From: Pseudoduganella buxea
GTDB lineage: Bacteria > Pseudomonadota > Gammaproteobacteria > Burkholderiales > Burkholderiaceae_D
NCBI RefSeq assembly: GCF_009720835.1
Contig: NZ_WNKZ01000059.1
Location: forward strand, 1 to 40,097
DNA: 40,097 bases
Direction: 5' to 3'
Shown here: piece after piece, positions 1 to 8,039 of the stretch
Layout: each line of letters opens with the position of its first letter
Position numbering within the stretch: the first letter of the stretch is position 1
Notes under the pieces: generated by a model
Told to the model about the DNA's origin: nothing
Seen by the model: the letters and a program-made list of their open reading frames with translations, nothing else
Databases searched by the model: none
Position numbers and translations under genes: made by a program

Positions 1-62
1 GGCATGCCCAGCTGGCCTGCGGGCGGGTGCCGGCCGCCGCCCGCGACGGGACCGGGCGATGA
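1..62 (+). CDS. 3' end of an upstream gene (partial)
   Basis: The frame starting at base 3 is open from the window edge to a TGA at 60-62. That stop overlaps the ATG of the LysE-family gene as ATGA, the usual mark of translational coupling. Only about 19 codons are visible (the end reads ARDGTGR), too few to name a family. It is reported because the overlap suggests the exporter is a distal gene of an operon that begins outside the window. Confidence 0.4.
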   Translation, partial: HAQLACGRVPAAARDGTGR

Positions 63-664
63 ACGACGGCCTGGCCCTGCCGACCGGCCTGATCCTGGCG
101 GCGTTGTCGATGGTGGCCGTCATGCTCGCGCCCGGCCCCACCAACACGCTGCTGATGCGCGCCGGGGGCCGGCTGGGCCCGCGGCGCGCCTTGCCCCATG
201 TTGCCGCTGCCTGGCTGGCCGGCTGCCTTGCCATCGGCACGTGGTGCACCGCGCTGGGCCTGGCCGCGACGTTGCTGCCGTGGATTACGGCTGTGGCCCG
301 TGCCGCGGCGGCCGGCTACGTGATCTGGATGGCAGCGCGGCTGTGGCGGGAAACGGCGACGCCGGGCGCCGAACCCGACCGGCACGGCGCCGGGGCCCTG
401 TGGCCCGCCGCCCTGGTCGATCCCGCGGCCCTGTTCTGCGCCGCCATCGTGTTTCCGCCGCTGGGCACGCCGGCCCCCGCCATACTGCTGAGCTACCTGC
501 TGTTTTCGCTGGTGGCGCTGCCGATCGGCGCCGGCTGGGTGCTGCTGGGTGCGACGATACCCCGCTGGCAGGATGCGCTGCCGGCCCGGCCCGTGGCGCG
601 ACGGCTCGCATCGGTGGGCCTGCTGATGTTCTCCGGCTCGCTATACGTGTCGACACTGCACTGA
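59..664 (+). CDS. LysE/RhtB-family amino-acid or metabolite exporter
   Basis: This 201-residue inner-membrane protein is mostly hydrophobic, with about five or six predicted helices. An APGPTN motif follows the first helix, which is the hallmark of the LysE/RhtB exporter family (usual length about 200-210 aa). Family members export amino acids or similar small molecules using the proton gradient. The ATG overlaps the stop of the upstream partial gene (ATGA). It lies 34 bp from, and convergent with, a PepSY gene, so it is not cotranscribed with it. The substrate cannot be read from the sequence. The region from about residue 105 to 115 is more polar than usual for the loop. The family call is firm; the function beyond efflux is inference. 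Confidence 0.8.
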   Translation: MNDGLALPTGLILAALSMVAVMLAPGPTNTLLMRAGGRLGPRRALPHVAAAWLAGCLAIGTWCTALGLAATLLPWITAVARAAAAGYVIWMAARLWRETATPGAEPDRHGAGALWPAALVDPAALFCAAIVFPPLGTPAPAILLSYLLFSLVALPIGAGWVLLGATIPRWQDALPARPVARRLASVGLLMFSGSLYVSTLH

Positions 665-698
665 GCCGGATCGTGCCGTGCCGGCAGGCCCGCCGGGC

Positions 699-1949
699 TC
701 ACCCACTCGAGACGGCCTGCCGCTCGGCCAGCGCCGGCACGGCCGCGGCGGGCCGCAACCCAGCCACGCCCTGCGCCTTCTCCCTTGCCTTGACCTTCGT
801 CTTCACACTGCGCCGACCCAGCCACAGCACCAGCCCCGTCACCATGAAGGCCAGCGGCGTCAGGCCGGCCACGGTGACGATGACGCGTCCGGGCGTGCCG
901 AAGGCTTCGCCCGTGTGCAGCGGAAACTGCCAGTTCAGGAAGGTGTCGCCGCCCGGCGCCGTCAAGGGGTCGCGCACGCGCAGCAACCGGCCCGAATAGG
1001 CGTCGACGGTGATACGGGTGCTGCCGTCGCCCTGGCGCACTTCGCCCGGCTGGCGCATGCGGATCTCATACGGGCTCTTCTTGTCCGCCGGCAGCGCCAC
1101 GCGGGAAATGCGGCCGGCCGGGTTGACGGCCTGGGCCGCGGCGACGGCCGCGACGACGCCGATCGGTTCGGTGCCGCCGGCGGTGTTCTTCAGTTTGTCC
1201 AGCGGCGTTACCGATGCCACCGTGGCGACGACGGGCCGGACCCAGTCCGGCAGGTTGAAGTACATGCCGGAAAATCCCAGCATCAGCAGCACGGGCGCGA
1301 CAACCATGCCGGCACTGCGGTGGAAGCTGAAGTGGAACTTCAGGCTGCGCCAATGCCCGCCGATGGCGAAGGACTTGACCAGGGCCGCCCACGTGGCCTT
1401 CGGCCACCACAGGGCCACGCCGAGGGCGCCGATCAGGAACAGGGCCAGGCCCGCCAGGCCCATGACGACCTTGCCCACTTCGCCGGCGAACAGGTAGCGG
1501 TGCACGTGGAACAAGGTCGACATCAACAGGGGCCGCGTCAGGCCGAAGCGGCCGTAATCGCGTTCGCCCAGCACGGCCAACGTGACGGGATCGACCATCA
1601 CCTGGCGCGTCACGGGAATCGCCAGGGCGCTTTTGTCGGCCTTCGGTGCGCGGTAGCTGGCCACGACGACGCCCCCGGCGTGCCGCGGCAGCTGTAACTG
1701 GCTGGGCTTGCCGTAGCGCGGGTCCACCACCAGCCGCTCCAGCACGCGCTGGGCCATGATGCCGGGCGCTGCGGGCGCGGCGGCGGGCTGCGCCACCCGC
1801 AGCAAGCTGGGGTTGAGCGCCTCGTCCAGTTCGTCGACCCAGGCCAGCGGCATGCCCGTCAGGCCGGCGACGACCAGCAGCAGGCCGAACACCAGCGACA
1901 GGTAGAGGTGGAGTTTGCGCAGCAGCTTGCGGGTCGGGCCGGTCACCAT
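699..1949 (-). CDS. PepSY-associated transmembrane protein, iron-linked
   Basis: This 416-residue inner-membrane protein starts with a helix at about residues 10-35 (LHLYLSLVFGLLLVVAGLTG) and has further helix pairs near residues 140-165, 190-215 and 355-380. This is the PepSY_TM layout, with large periplasmic loops between helices. Such proteins often sit beside TonB-dependent siderophore receptors, and several are thought to act in periplasmic ferric-siderophore reduction or uptake. Here the gene diverges from a receptor across a 119-bp region with a Fur box. I chose the ATG at 1949 (MVTGPTRKLL) because the open frame upstream runs through that regulatory region. No strong Shine-Dalgarno is visible, so the exact start is less certain than the family. 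Confidence 0.8.
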   Translation of the reverse strand: MVTGPTRKLLRKLHLYLSLVFGLLLVVAGLTGMPLAWVDELDEALNPSLLRVAQPAAAPAAPGIMAQRVLERLVVDPRYGKPSQLQLPRHAGGVVVASYRAPKADKSALAIPVTRQVMVDPVTLAVLGERDYGRFGLTRPLLMSTLFHVHRYLFAGEVGKVVMGLAGLALFLIGALGVALWWPKATWAALVKSFAIGGHWRSLKFHFSFHRSAGMVVAPVLLMLGFSGMYFNLPDWVRPVVATVASVTPLDKLKNTAGGTEPIGVVAAVAAAQAVNPAGRISRVALPADKKSPYEIRMRQPGEVRQGDGSTRITVDAYSGRLLRVRDPLTAPGGDTFLNWQFPLHTGEAFGTPGRVIVTVAGLTPLAFMVTGLVLWLGRRSVKTKVKAREKAQGVAGLRPAAAVPALAERQAVSSG

Positions 1950-1986
1950 GGGATCGATCGCCTGGAGAGCTAGGGAAAGGGCGGAT

Positions 1987-2015
1987 TTTACCCGATTGCC
2001 AATGCAAATGATAAT
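1987..2015 (+). promoter_or_regulatory. Candidate promoter of the first TonB receptor
   Basis: The element has -35 TTTACC at 1987-1992, a 17-bp spacer and -10 GATAAT at 2010-2015. The -10 lies inside the Fur box, so Fur-Fe(II) binding would block RNA polymerase. It drives rightward transcription toward the ATG at 2069. The second receptor has the same TTTACC-N17-(T/G)ATAAT arrangement. Confidence 0.5.
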
Positions 2016-2025
2016 AGTTATCATT
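2007..2025. promoter_or_regulatory. Fur box, PepSY/TonB divergent region 1
   Basis: AATGATAA-TAG-TTATCATT is a perfect 8-bp inverted repeat with a 3-bp centre. The core 2009-2023 differs from the 7-1-7 Fur consensus (TGATAATnATTATCA) at one base. It lies between two divergent iron-uptake type genes and overlaps the rightward -10, as expected for iron-dependent repression of both. Confidence 0.85.
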
Positions 2026-2068
2026 CGTGGCTGCACTTTTGCCAGCGACCTTGATCCGGAGACCCGTA

Positions 2069-4216
2069 ATGACCCACCGCCTTCCCCTCGTCCGCGCCGG
2101 CGCCGCCGCCGTCGCCACCGCCTGCCTGCTGTGGGGGCATGCGGCGCTGGCCCAGCACGAGACAGGGGAGAACGCGCGGGACATCGAGGAAGTCATCGTC
2201 ACGGCCACGCGCACGGCCAAGGCGGTGGACCGGATTCCCGGCGCCGTCTCCGTCATATCCCAGCGCGAACTGGAAGCGCAGTACCTGGTGGCGGACGATC
2301 CGTCGGCCGCGCTGGCCACGTATATCCCCGGCTACGCACCGAGCCGGCAGAAGATGTCGGCGGCGGGCGAATCGATGCGCGGGCGCACCACGCTGATCCT
2401 GATGGACGGCGTGCCCCAGTCGAACCCGCTGCGCGCGGGCATGCGCGAAGGCTATTTCGCCGACACGGCCATCATCGAGCGCATCGAAGTGATCAACGGC
2501 GCCTCGGCCATCCAGGGCATGGGCGCCACGGGCGGCATCGTCAACTACATCACGAAGACACCGAAGGCGGAAGGCACCCACGTCACCGTCAACGCCCGCC
2601 TGGCCTCGCAGCTGCGGCACGACAATGTCGACTGGAAGACGGGCGTGACGGTGGCGCACAAGTCCGGCGCCTTCGACCTGCTGGCCTATGCCAGCGCGCA
2701 GCAGCGCGGCATGGCCTACGACGGCAAGGGCCGCCTGCTGGGCATGGATGCCGTGCAGGGCGACACGATGGACGCGGGCGGCAGCGACCTGTTCGTCAAG
2801 CTGGGCCGTAATGTCGGCGACCAGCGCCTGCAACTGACCGTCAACCGCTTCCAGTTCGAAGGCGACGGCGACTACCGCACCGTGCCCGCCAACTTTGCCG
2901 CCGGGATCCCGACCTCGTCCACCGAAGGCACGCCGCCCGGCATGGCGCCCCGCAACGACGTCAAGACGGCCAGCCTGGACTACCGCCACGCCGACCTGCT
3001 GGGCGGCGCCCTGACGGCCCAGGTGTTCAGCCAGGATTTCTCGTCACTGTTCGGCGCCACCAACACGGCCACGTTCCAGGACATCCGCTACGCGCCCATC
3101 GGCACCTTCTATGACCAGTCGGAAATCAAAGCCGACAAGCACGGCGCCAAGCTGACCTATGTGCGTCCGGACCTGCTGCTGCGCGGCGTCGAGGCCACCG
3201 TCGGCATCGACTACCTGCGCGACCGCAGCCGCCAGCAGCTGGCCGGCACGGGCCGCACGTGGGTGCCGACCCTGGACTTCACGTCGACGGCGCCGTTCCT
3301 GCAGCTGGAATACGAACGGGGCCCCATCACCGTGCGCGGCGGCATGCGCCGCGAATCGGCCGACCTGCGCGTGGACACGTACACGACGCTCGCCGCCTAC
3401 GGCAGCCGCCTCGTGCAGGGTGGTGAGCGCTCGTTCTCCAAGGCCGTCAAGAATGTCGGCGCCGTGTGGCGCTTCGCGCCGCAGTGGTCCGCCTTCGTCT
3501 CCAGCGCGGAAGGCTTCGGCCTGCCGGACGTGGGCCTCGTGCTGCGCGGCGTGAACCGCCCGAACCAGTCCGTGGCCAGCCTGTTCAGCCTGGAGCCGGT
3601 GGTGACGCGCAATAACGAGGTCGGCGTCAACTGGCGCGGCGCACTGGGCCACGTGGGCGCCTCGGCCTACGACTCGCGCTCGAAACTGGGCACGGTGCTG
3701 CGCATCAACGCCCAGGGCAACGGCGTGCTGGACCGCGTGCCGACGACGGTGCGGGGCTGGGAAATCGTGGGCGAGCTGCGCGCGAGCAAGGTGCTGTCGG
3801 CCTTCGGCAGCTACGCCAGCACGCGCGGCAAGACGGCCGCCACGGCCGGCGCGCCGATGGACCTGGCGCTGGGCGCCCGTTCGCAGGCACCGGACAAGCT
3901 GGTACTGGGCGCCAACTGGCAAGTCGCGGCGGGCACGCAACTGCGGCTGCAGGCCACGCGCCTGGAAGACCGCGACATCAACGTCGGCCGCACGGTCGGC
4001 ACGTCGAACCTGGAAGAACATTTCCGCGGCTACACGCTGGCCGACGTGGCGGCCACCTTCGACACCCGCTTCGGCAAGGTCGGCCTGGCAGTGGAGAACC
4101 TGACGGACCGCCAGTACATCGGCTACTACCCGCAGTCGGCCAACTACAAGGAAGCGGCGTCCTACTTCGCCGGGCGCGGACGGACCCTGTCGGCCAGCGT
4201 GTCGCGGACGTTCTGA
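2069..4216 (+). CDS. TonB-dependent outer-membrane receptor (siderophore-type)
   Basis: The 715-residue protein has a signal peptide of about 30 residues ending ALA, then a TonB-box-like segment EEVIVTATR. A plug domain (about residues 45-160, with a GRTTLILMDGVPQ stretch and GATGGIVNYITK) follows, then a long beta-barrel ending in phenylalanine. These parts define a TonB-dependent transporter that imports a ferric chelate or similar ligand across the outer membrane. The ATG at 2069 is preceded by CCGGAG and begins directly with the signal peptide; an in-frame upstream methionine (2027) lies in the operator region and was rejected. The Fur box and divergent PepSY gene point to ferric siderophore uptake. 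The ligand cannot be deduced. Confidence 0.88.
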   Translation: MTHRLPLVRAGAAAVATACLLWGHAALAQHETGENARDIEEVIVTATRTAKAVDRIPGAVSVISQRELEAQYLVADDPSAALATYIPGYAPSRQKMSAAGESMRGRTTLILMDGVPQSNPLRAGMREGYFADTAIIERIEVINGASAIQGMGATGGIVNYITKTPKAEGTHVTVNARLASQLRHDNVDWKTGVTVAHKSGAFDLLAYASAQQRGMAYDGKGRLLGMDAVQGDTMDAGGSDLFVKLGRNVGDQRLQLTVNRFQFEGDGDYRTVPANFAAGIPTSSTEGTPPGMAPRNDVKTASLDYRHADLLGGALTAQVFSQDFSSLFGATNTATFQDIRYAPIGTFYDQSEIKADKHGAKLTYVRPDLLLRGVEATVGIDYLRDRSRQQLAGTGRTWVPTLDFTSTAPFLQLEYERGPITVRGGMRRESADLRVDTYTTLAAYGSRLVQGGERSFSKAVKNVGAVWRFAPQWSAFVSSAEGFGLPDVGLVLRGVNRPNQSVASLFSLEPVVTRNNEVGVNWRGALGHVGASAYDSRSKLGTVLRINAQGNGVLDRVPTTVRGWEIVGELRASKVLSAFGSYASTRGKTAATAGAPMDLALGARSQAPDKLVLGANWQVAAGTQLRLQATRLEDRDINVGRTVGTSNLEEHFRGYTLADVAATFDTRFGKVGLAVENLTDRQYIGYYPQSANYKEAASYFAGRGRTLSASVSRTF

Positions 4217-4222
4217 CGGGTT

Positions 4223-4242
4223 GCTGCGCGATTGCAAGCAGC
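4223..4242 (+). terminator. Possible weak terminator after the receptor gene
   Basis: GCTGC and GCAGC form a 5-bp stem with a 10-base loop seven bases after the receptor stop codon. No continuous T-run follows, only a T-rich stretch further on, so this is a weak candidate. Confidence 0.25.
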
Positions 4243-4302
4243 TTACTGCAGAGTTGTTATTGCGCCGCCTCAAGGATGGGCATGTTTTGACCCGTGCCCC
4301 CC

Positions 4303-4331
4303 TTAACCAGGCTTAACAATAAGCTCATAAT
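4303..4331 (+). promoter_or_regulatory. Candidate sigma-70 promoter for the pentapeptide operon
   Basis: TTAACC at 4303-4308 and CATAAT at 4326-4331 are separated by exactly 17 bp. They match the consensus at 4/6 and 5/6 positions. Transcription would start near 4338, about 30 bases before the chosen ATG. A second CTTAAC copy lies in the spacer. Confidence 0.4.
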
Positions 4332-4366
4332 TGCGGCAGGCATTCCCACTTCCCGCGAGGCCCGCC

Positions 4367-5095
4367 ATGCAACCGTCCGCTTGTTCTCCATCCACTCTCC
4401 CGACCGCCGAGCAAGTGCTGCGCTGGGCCCGCCAACCGGGCGGCCTGGCCGGGCGCAAGCTGGCCGGCACGAACCTGCGCGGCATCGACCTGCGCGGCGT
4501 CGACCTGACCGGCGCGGACCTGTCCCATGCCGACTGCTCCGGCGCCCGCTTCGACGGCGCCTGCCTGGACGGCAGCCTGGCCGACGGCTGCCGCTTCGCC
4601 GGGGCCAGCCTGGCCGATGCATCGGCCTGTCGCGCCAGCTGGACGGGTGCCGACCTCAGCGACGCCAACCTGTCCCGATTCCAGGCCACCGGCATCGACC
4701 TGACCCGCGCCGTGCTGGACCGCAGCAAGGCCAGCGGCATGGTATTGCGCGACGCTCGTGCCGACCACAGCCGCTGGCGCGGCGCCCGCTGGGAGGATGT
4801 CGTCACCTGCGGCGCCAGTTTCGTCAATGCCGACTTTCGCCAGTGCCGCCTGACGGGCTGCGCCTTCGACGGCGCCCGGCTGGACCGCGCCACCTTCCGG
4901 CACAGCTGCCTGCGGGCGGCCAGCCTGCGCGACAGCAGCATGCGCGGCGCCGACTTCACCGAGGCCTCCTGCCACCGACTCGATTTCGCGGGTGCCGACA
5001 CGGCGGGCGCCACCTTTGCGGGCAGCACCGGCGGCGGCGGCGCGCGCGGCGTCCAGCGTCCCGTGCTGACCTTGCTGCAGGGTGGCCGCGCATGA
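4367..5095 (+). CDS. Pentapeptide-repeat protein
   Basis: The 242-residue protein has a run of five-residue repeats of A(D/N)LXX type (for example GIDLRGVDLTGADLSHAD) over about residues 35-220, which would fold as a right-handed quadrilateral beta-helix. Several central repeats are degenerate (DHSRW, DVVTC), and cysteines are more common than usual for the fold. There is no signal peptide, so it is probably cytosolic. Some family members mimic DNA and protect gyrase, but most have no known role and nothing here marks a gyrase-protecting type. The ATG at 4367 has GAGG ten bases upstream; the alternative in-frame ATG at 4331 overlaps the predicted -10. Its stop overlaps the next gene (ATGA), so the two products probably work together. 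Confidence 0.8.
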   Translation: MQPSACSPSTLPTAEQVLRWARQPGGLAGRKLAGTNLRGIDLRGVDLTGADLSHADCSGARFDGACLDGSLADGCRFAGASLADASACRASWTGADLSDANLSRFQATGIDLTRAVLDRSKASGMVLRDARADHSRWRGARWEDVVTCGASFVNADFRQCRLTGCAFDGARLDRATFRHSCLRAASLRDSSMRGADFTEASCHRLDFAGADTAGATFAGSTGGGGARGVQRPVLTLLQGGRA

Positions 5096-6207
5096 AAAAC
5101 CTGCTGTGCGCCTTGTCCCTGCTGGCCTTGCTGACGGTCCCGCTGGCCCAGGCCCAGACGGCTGTCACGGCCACGCCCCTGAACCCCGCCGCGACGCCCG
5201 TGCCGGCCCCGGCCAGCCCGGCCGCCACGAAGGCCCAGGGCGCGATGGCCTGCCCCACGCCGCAGCAATACGGCGCCGTCGCCGTCACGGGGGTGCGCGC
5301 CTATGCGCCGCACGAGGCGGGCCAGGAGATGCACGAGGTGTCGCTGCGCGACGGCATCGTCGTCACTGTCAACGACATCACCACCCTGCTGGCGCGCGAG
5401 CAGTGCTCGCCCCGGCAGAAAAAGATCGTGCTGTTCCTGGACGGCCGGCCGCTGGCCGACATCCGCCCTTACCCGCCCAGCAATCCCGTCGCCAATACCC
5501 TCAATTTCGTGCTGAACCGCACCGAGACGTCGCGCGAGGTGTGGACCCACCTGCTGGGCAAGCCCGAGTGGGGCCCGCGCACGATGCCCGTCAGCGTCGG
5601 CATCGAGGACGAGCACCCCATCACGTCGCGCTTTTCCATCGCCATGCGCGTCATCCCGCCGGGCTGGTTCGCCGCCTGGACCAGCCTGTTCGCCGTGCTG
5701 GCCGTCTCCTTCCTGCTGCTGGCGCGCCGCAGCGACGTGCTGCGCGACCCGGGCCCGGCGCCCGCCCCCGGCGCCCGCAAGCCCTACAGCCTGGCGCGCA
5801 CCCAGGGCGCCGTGTGGTTCGGCCTGATCCTGGCCGGCTACCTGTTCATCGGCATGATCACGGGCGACTACGCCACCACCATCACGCCCACGGTGCTGGG
5901 CCTGATGGGCATCAGCGCCGGCACGGTGATCGGCTCTTCGCTGATCGACCAGCCGCCGGGCGTGCCCATCGTCCCCAACCCCGCCATCAGCCGGGGCTGG
6001 CTGGCGGACATCCTCAGCGACAGCCACGGCGTCAACTTCCACCGCTTCCAGATGGCCTCGTGGACCCTCGTGCTGGGCATCGTCTTCATCCAGCAGGTCT
6101 ACCGCAACCTGGCCATGCCGGACTTCGACGTCACCCTGCTGGGGCTGATGGGGATCAGCTCGGGCACGTATCTGGGATTGAAGAGTACGTCCGAGAACCG
6201 GCGCTGA
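5092..6207 (+). CDS. Membrane protein with duplicated two-helix unit, unknown function
   Basis: I do not recognise this 371-residue protein. It has a signal peptide (about residues 1-22, ending AQA), a Pro/Ala-rich linker and a periplasmic domain of about 135 residues. A helix follows at about 192-211, then two further hydrophobic units. The last two look like an internal duplication: residues 236-283 and 317-364 each start R-x-Q-x-A-x-W, contain one helix, and end in LGLMGIS(A/S)GT(V/Y)(I/L)G. The glycine-rich end of each unit is hydrophobic enough to re-enter or cross the membrane. Its ATG overlaps the stop of the pentapeptide gene, so the pair is translationally coupled. A channel- or anchor-like role is only a guess from shape. 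Confidence 0.7.
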   Translation: MKNLLCALSLLALLTVPLAQAQTAVTATPLNPAATPVPAPASPAATKAQGAMACPTPQQYGAVAVTGVRAYAPHEAGQEMHEVSLRDGIVVTVNDITTLLAREQCSPRQKKIVLFLDGRPLADIRPYPPSNPVANTLNFVLNRTETSREVWTHLLGKPEWGPRTMPVSVGIEDEHPITSRFSIAMRVIPPGWFAAWTSLFAVLAVSFLLLARRSDVLRDPGPAPAPGARKPYSLARTQGAVWFGLILAGYLFIGMITGDYATTITPTVLGLMGISAGTVIGSSLIDQPPGVPIVPNPAISRGWLADILSDSHGVNFHRFQMASWTLVLGIVFIQQVYRNLAMPDFDVTLLGLMGISSGTYLGLKSTSENRR

Positions 6208-6255
6208 CCACCTGGCCGGTACGCCGCGCCAGCCGGCGAGCGGGGTACGACGTGC

Positions 6256-6284
6256 TTGAACGGGCCCGGAAATAATGCAATAAT
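6256..6284 (+). promoter_or_regulatory. Candidate promoter of the toxin-antitoxin pair
   Basis: TTGAAC at 6256-6261 and AATAAT at 6279-6284 are spaced by 17 bp (4/6 and 5/6 matches to the sigma-70 consensus). The predicted start point near 6291 falls within the adjacent inverted repeat. Confidence 0.5.
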
Positions 6285-6285
6285 A

Positions 6286-6302
6286 GTGCATATAAAGTGC
6301 AC
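6286..6302. promoter_or_regulatory. Probable autoregulatory operator of the toxin-antitoxin pair
   Basis: GTGCA and TGCAC form an inverted repeat around a 7-bp AT-rich centre (TATAAAG), placed over the predicted transcription start. Toxin-antitoxin pairs are usually repressed by the antitoxin or the complex binding such a site. The placement fits, but binding is inferred. Confidence 0.45.
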
Positions 6303-6314
6303 AGAGGAGTCGAG

Positions 6315-6731
6315 ATGATCGCTGCAGAATTGGCCGTCCCAGCCGGCGAAGCGGTTCCCGTTTTCAATCGAAACTTTGACGTCTTCATGGCTTTCCTGAA
6401 TGCCGATACCAGCCCGTCGATTTCGCCGAAGCGATTCGGACTGGTCTTCAGGCTCGATATGCAGACCCTGGCGGCGCAAGCCCACGTGCACAGGAACACC
6501 GTCCGGCTGGCACCCGACTCGGAGGCCATCCAGTCGCATTTGCGTGACGCCGTGCGCGTGCTGCGCGCCGCCACCGATATTTGCGGCAGCATCGAAAAGG
6601 CCATCTACTGGTTCAAGAACCATCCCCTGCCCACGTTCGACTACAAGACACCGCAGACGCTGGTCTCGGAAAAACGCACGGAAGCCCTCATCCGGTATAT
6701 CCAGTCGCTGCAGGCCGGTTATACGGGATGA
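6315..6731 (+). CDS. MbcA/ParS/Xre-type antitoxin
   Basis: The 138-residue protein has a central helix-turn-helix-like region (about 35-85). Its C-terminal toxin-binding domain carries WFKNHPLPTFDYKTPQTLV and ends with an AGYTG segment, typical of antitoxins paired with RES toxins. It would neutralise the adjacent RES protein and probably repress its own promoter. I chose the ATG at 6315 because GAGGAG lies just upstream; the longer reading from a GTG at 6297 starts inside the operator-like repeat. The stop overlaps the toxin start (ATGA), which keeps the antitoxin translated first. Confidence 0.88.
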   Translation: MIAAELAVPAGEAVPVFNRNFDVFMAFLNADTSPSISPKRFGLVFRLDMQTLAAQAHVHRNTVRLAPDSEAIQSHLRDAVRVLRAATDICGSIEKAIYWFKNHPLPTFDYKTPQTLVSEKRTEALIRYIQSLQAGYTG

Positions 6732-7240
6732 TCCTCACCCTCCTCGATACGATTGCCTACCGGGTGCACCAGCCGAAATGGTCCTTTGCGCCCATTTCGG
6801 GTGCCGGCGCCGGCACCCATGGCGGGCGCGCCAACCGGCCGGGCGTCAATGCCCTTTACCTGTCCCTGGCGCTGGAAACCGCCCTCGCCGAATACCGGCA
6901 GCTCGATGCGCTGCTGCCGCCGGGCCTGATGGTGAGCTATCAACTCAATATCGACGCCATCGTGGACTTCCGCGGCGGCTTCACGGGCGACTGGGACGCC
7001 CTGTGGCAGGACTTTTACTGCGACTGGCGCAATCTGCACTTCAACCAGGGCATCGAACCGCCATCCTGGGTCATCGGCGACCAGGTGATCGCCGCCGGCG
7101 CCAAGGGCATCCTGTTCAATTCCGCCATCACGGGCGGCGCCAACCTCGTCATCTATACGGACACGCTGAGCGGCGCCGATACCCTTGCCGTCCACGACCC
7201 GGGCGGCGACCTGCCGAAGAACCAGTCGTCCTGGTTATAG
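6728..7240 (+). CDS. RES-domain toxin (NAD+-depleting type)
   Basis: This 170-residue RES-family protein shows the three residues that give the family its name: an arginine in GGRANRPG (Arg34), a glutamate in ALETALAEYR (Glu55), and a serine in FNSAITGGAN (Ser132). Characterised RES toxins of MbcT/Res type degrade NAD+, with an ADP-ribosyltransferase-like fold, and stop growth until neutralised by the cognate Xre/MbcA antitoxin. Length and motif spacing look intact, so it is probably functional. It starts within the antitoxin stop codon (ATGA). A 19-bp gap separates it from the convergent SDR gene. Confidence 0.88.
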   Translation: MILTLLDTIAYRVHQPKWSFAPISGAGAGTHGGRANRPGVNALYLSLALETALAEYRQLDALLPPGLMVSYQLNIDAIVDFRGGFTGDWDALWQDFYCDWRNLHFNQGIEPPSWVIGDQVIAAGAKGILFNSAITGGANLVIYTDTLSGADTLAVHDPGGDLPKNQSSWL

Positions 7241-7259
7241 CGGCCGCCAGCGGTTCGGT

Positions 7260-7991
7260 TTACACCTGCCGCAAATCCGCCACCGCCCGCTCGCCGAAGC
7301 GCGCCGACAGCGCATACGCCACCAGCTGCGTGCCGGCGTGGTCCGCGTCGGCCAGCGCGCCTTCCTCCTTCAGCGCGACGAAGCGCCCGATCGACGGGAA
7401 GTCGGCCGCATCCACCGTGCGGATGTGGGCCTGCATGGCCGTGTCGATGACGCCCGGTGCCACGCTGGCGATGCGCAGGTGCGGCAGCGCGTCCAGTGCC
7501 ACGGCCTGGGCATGCATGTCCAGCGCGGCCTTGCCGGCGCAATAGGCGCTCCAGCCGGCGTAGGCCTGGCGGCCGGCGCCGCTGGAGACGTGCAGGATGC
7601 GCCGGTCCGGGCAGGCAGCCGTGGCCGCCACGAAGGCATCGGCCAGCATCAGGGCCGCCGTCACGTTGATGCCGATGGCCTGGGCCAGCGCGGCGCCGCC
7701 CTGGCCGCCGGGCGGACCGATGGGCGTCACCACCCCGGCGTTGTTGATCAACAGTGCCTGCGTGGCGCCTTGCAGGAACGCGCGCAGGCCGCCCAGGTCG
7801 AGCCACTGGCCCAGCGCCCCGCTGTCTGCCAGGTCGATGCGGGCTTCCTGCAGGCCTTCCGGGTAAGCCTGTTCCAGTTCCGGATTGCCGGCGCGGGCGA
7901 TGCCCAGCACGGTGGCGCCTTCGGCCAGCAGCGCCCGCGCGATGCCGGCGCCAAGGCCGCGACTGTGGCCCGTCACGATAGCCTTGATCAT
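7260..7991 (-). CDS. Short-chain dehydrogenase/reductase
   Basis: The 243-residue classical SDR has the nucleotide-binding TGHSRGLGAG (residues 7-16), NNAG (83-86), a serine pair near 137-138, and the catalytic YxxxK at Tyr150/Lys154. The VAPGVIDTAMQ segment is typical of the part that follows the catalytic helix. It would be a cytosolic NAD(P)H-dependent oxidoreductase; the overall look resembles sepiapterin/benzil-reductase-like SDRs, but the substrate cannot be fixed. The ATG at 7991 has AGGGAG upstream. The next gene upstream on the same strand ends 48 bp away, so cotranscription is possible. Confidence 0.87.
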   Translation of the reverse strand: MIKAIVTGHSRGLGAGIARALLAEGATVLGIARAGNPELEQAYPEGLQEARIDLADSGALGQWLDLGGLRAFLQGATQALLINNAGVVTPIGPPGGQGGAALAQAIGINVTAALMLADAFVAATAACPDRRILHVSSGAGRQAYAGWSAYCAGKAALDMHAQAVALDALPHLRIASVAPGVIDTAMQAHIRTVDAADFPSIGRFVALKEEGALADADHAGTQLVAYALSARFGERAVADLRQV

Positions 7992-8039
7992 GGTGTTCTC
8001 CCTGTCAAAAGCGCATCGTAGCACCGGCGCGGCAAACGC

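Noticed and set aside
4..999. Long open frame on the plus strand over the exporter and beyond
   Set aside because: It overlaps the LysE frame and the PepSY gene, and its translation is Arg/Pro/Ala-rich with no family motif, as expected of an off-frame in high-GC DNA.
4303..6291. Minus-strand open frame of about 660 codons opposite the pentapeptide and membrane genes
   Set aside because: The translation is compositionally biased (Arg/Ala/His repeats), antisense to two well-supported genes, and has no recognisable domain.
6297..6314. Alternative GTG start for the antitoxin
   Set aside because: It lies in the operator-like repeat and has no ribosome site, while GAGGAG directly precedes the ATG at 6315.
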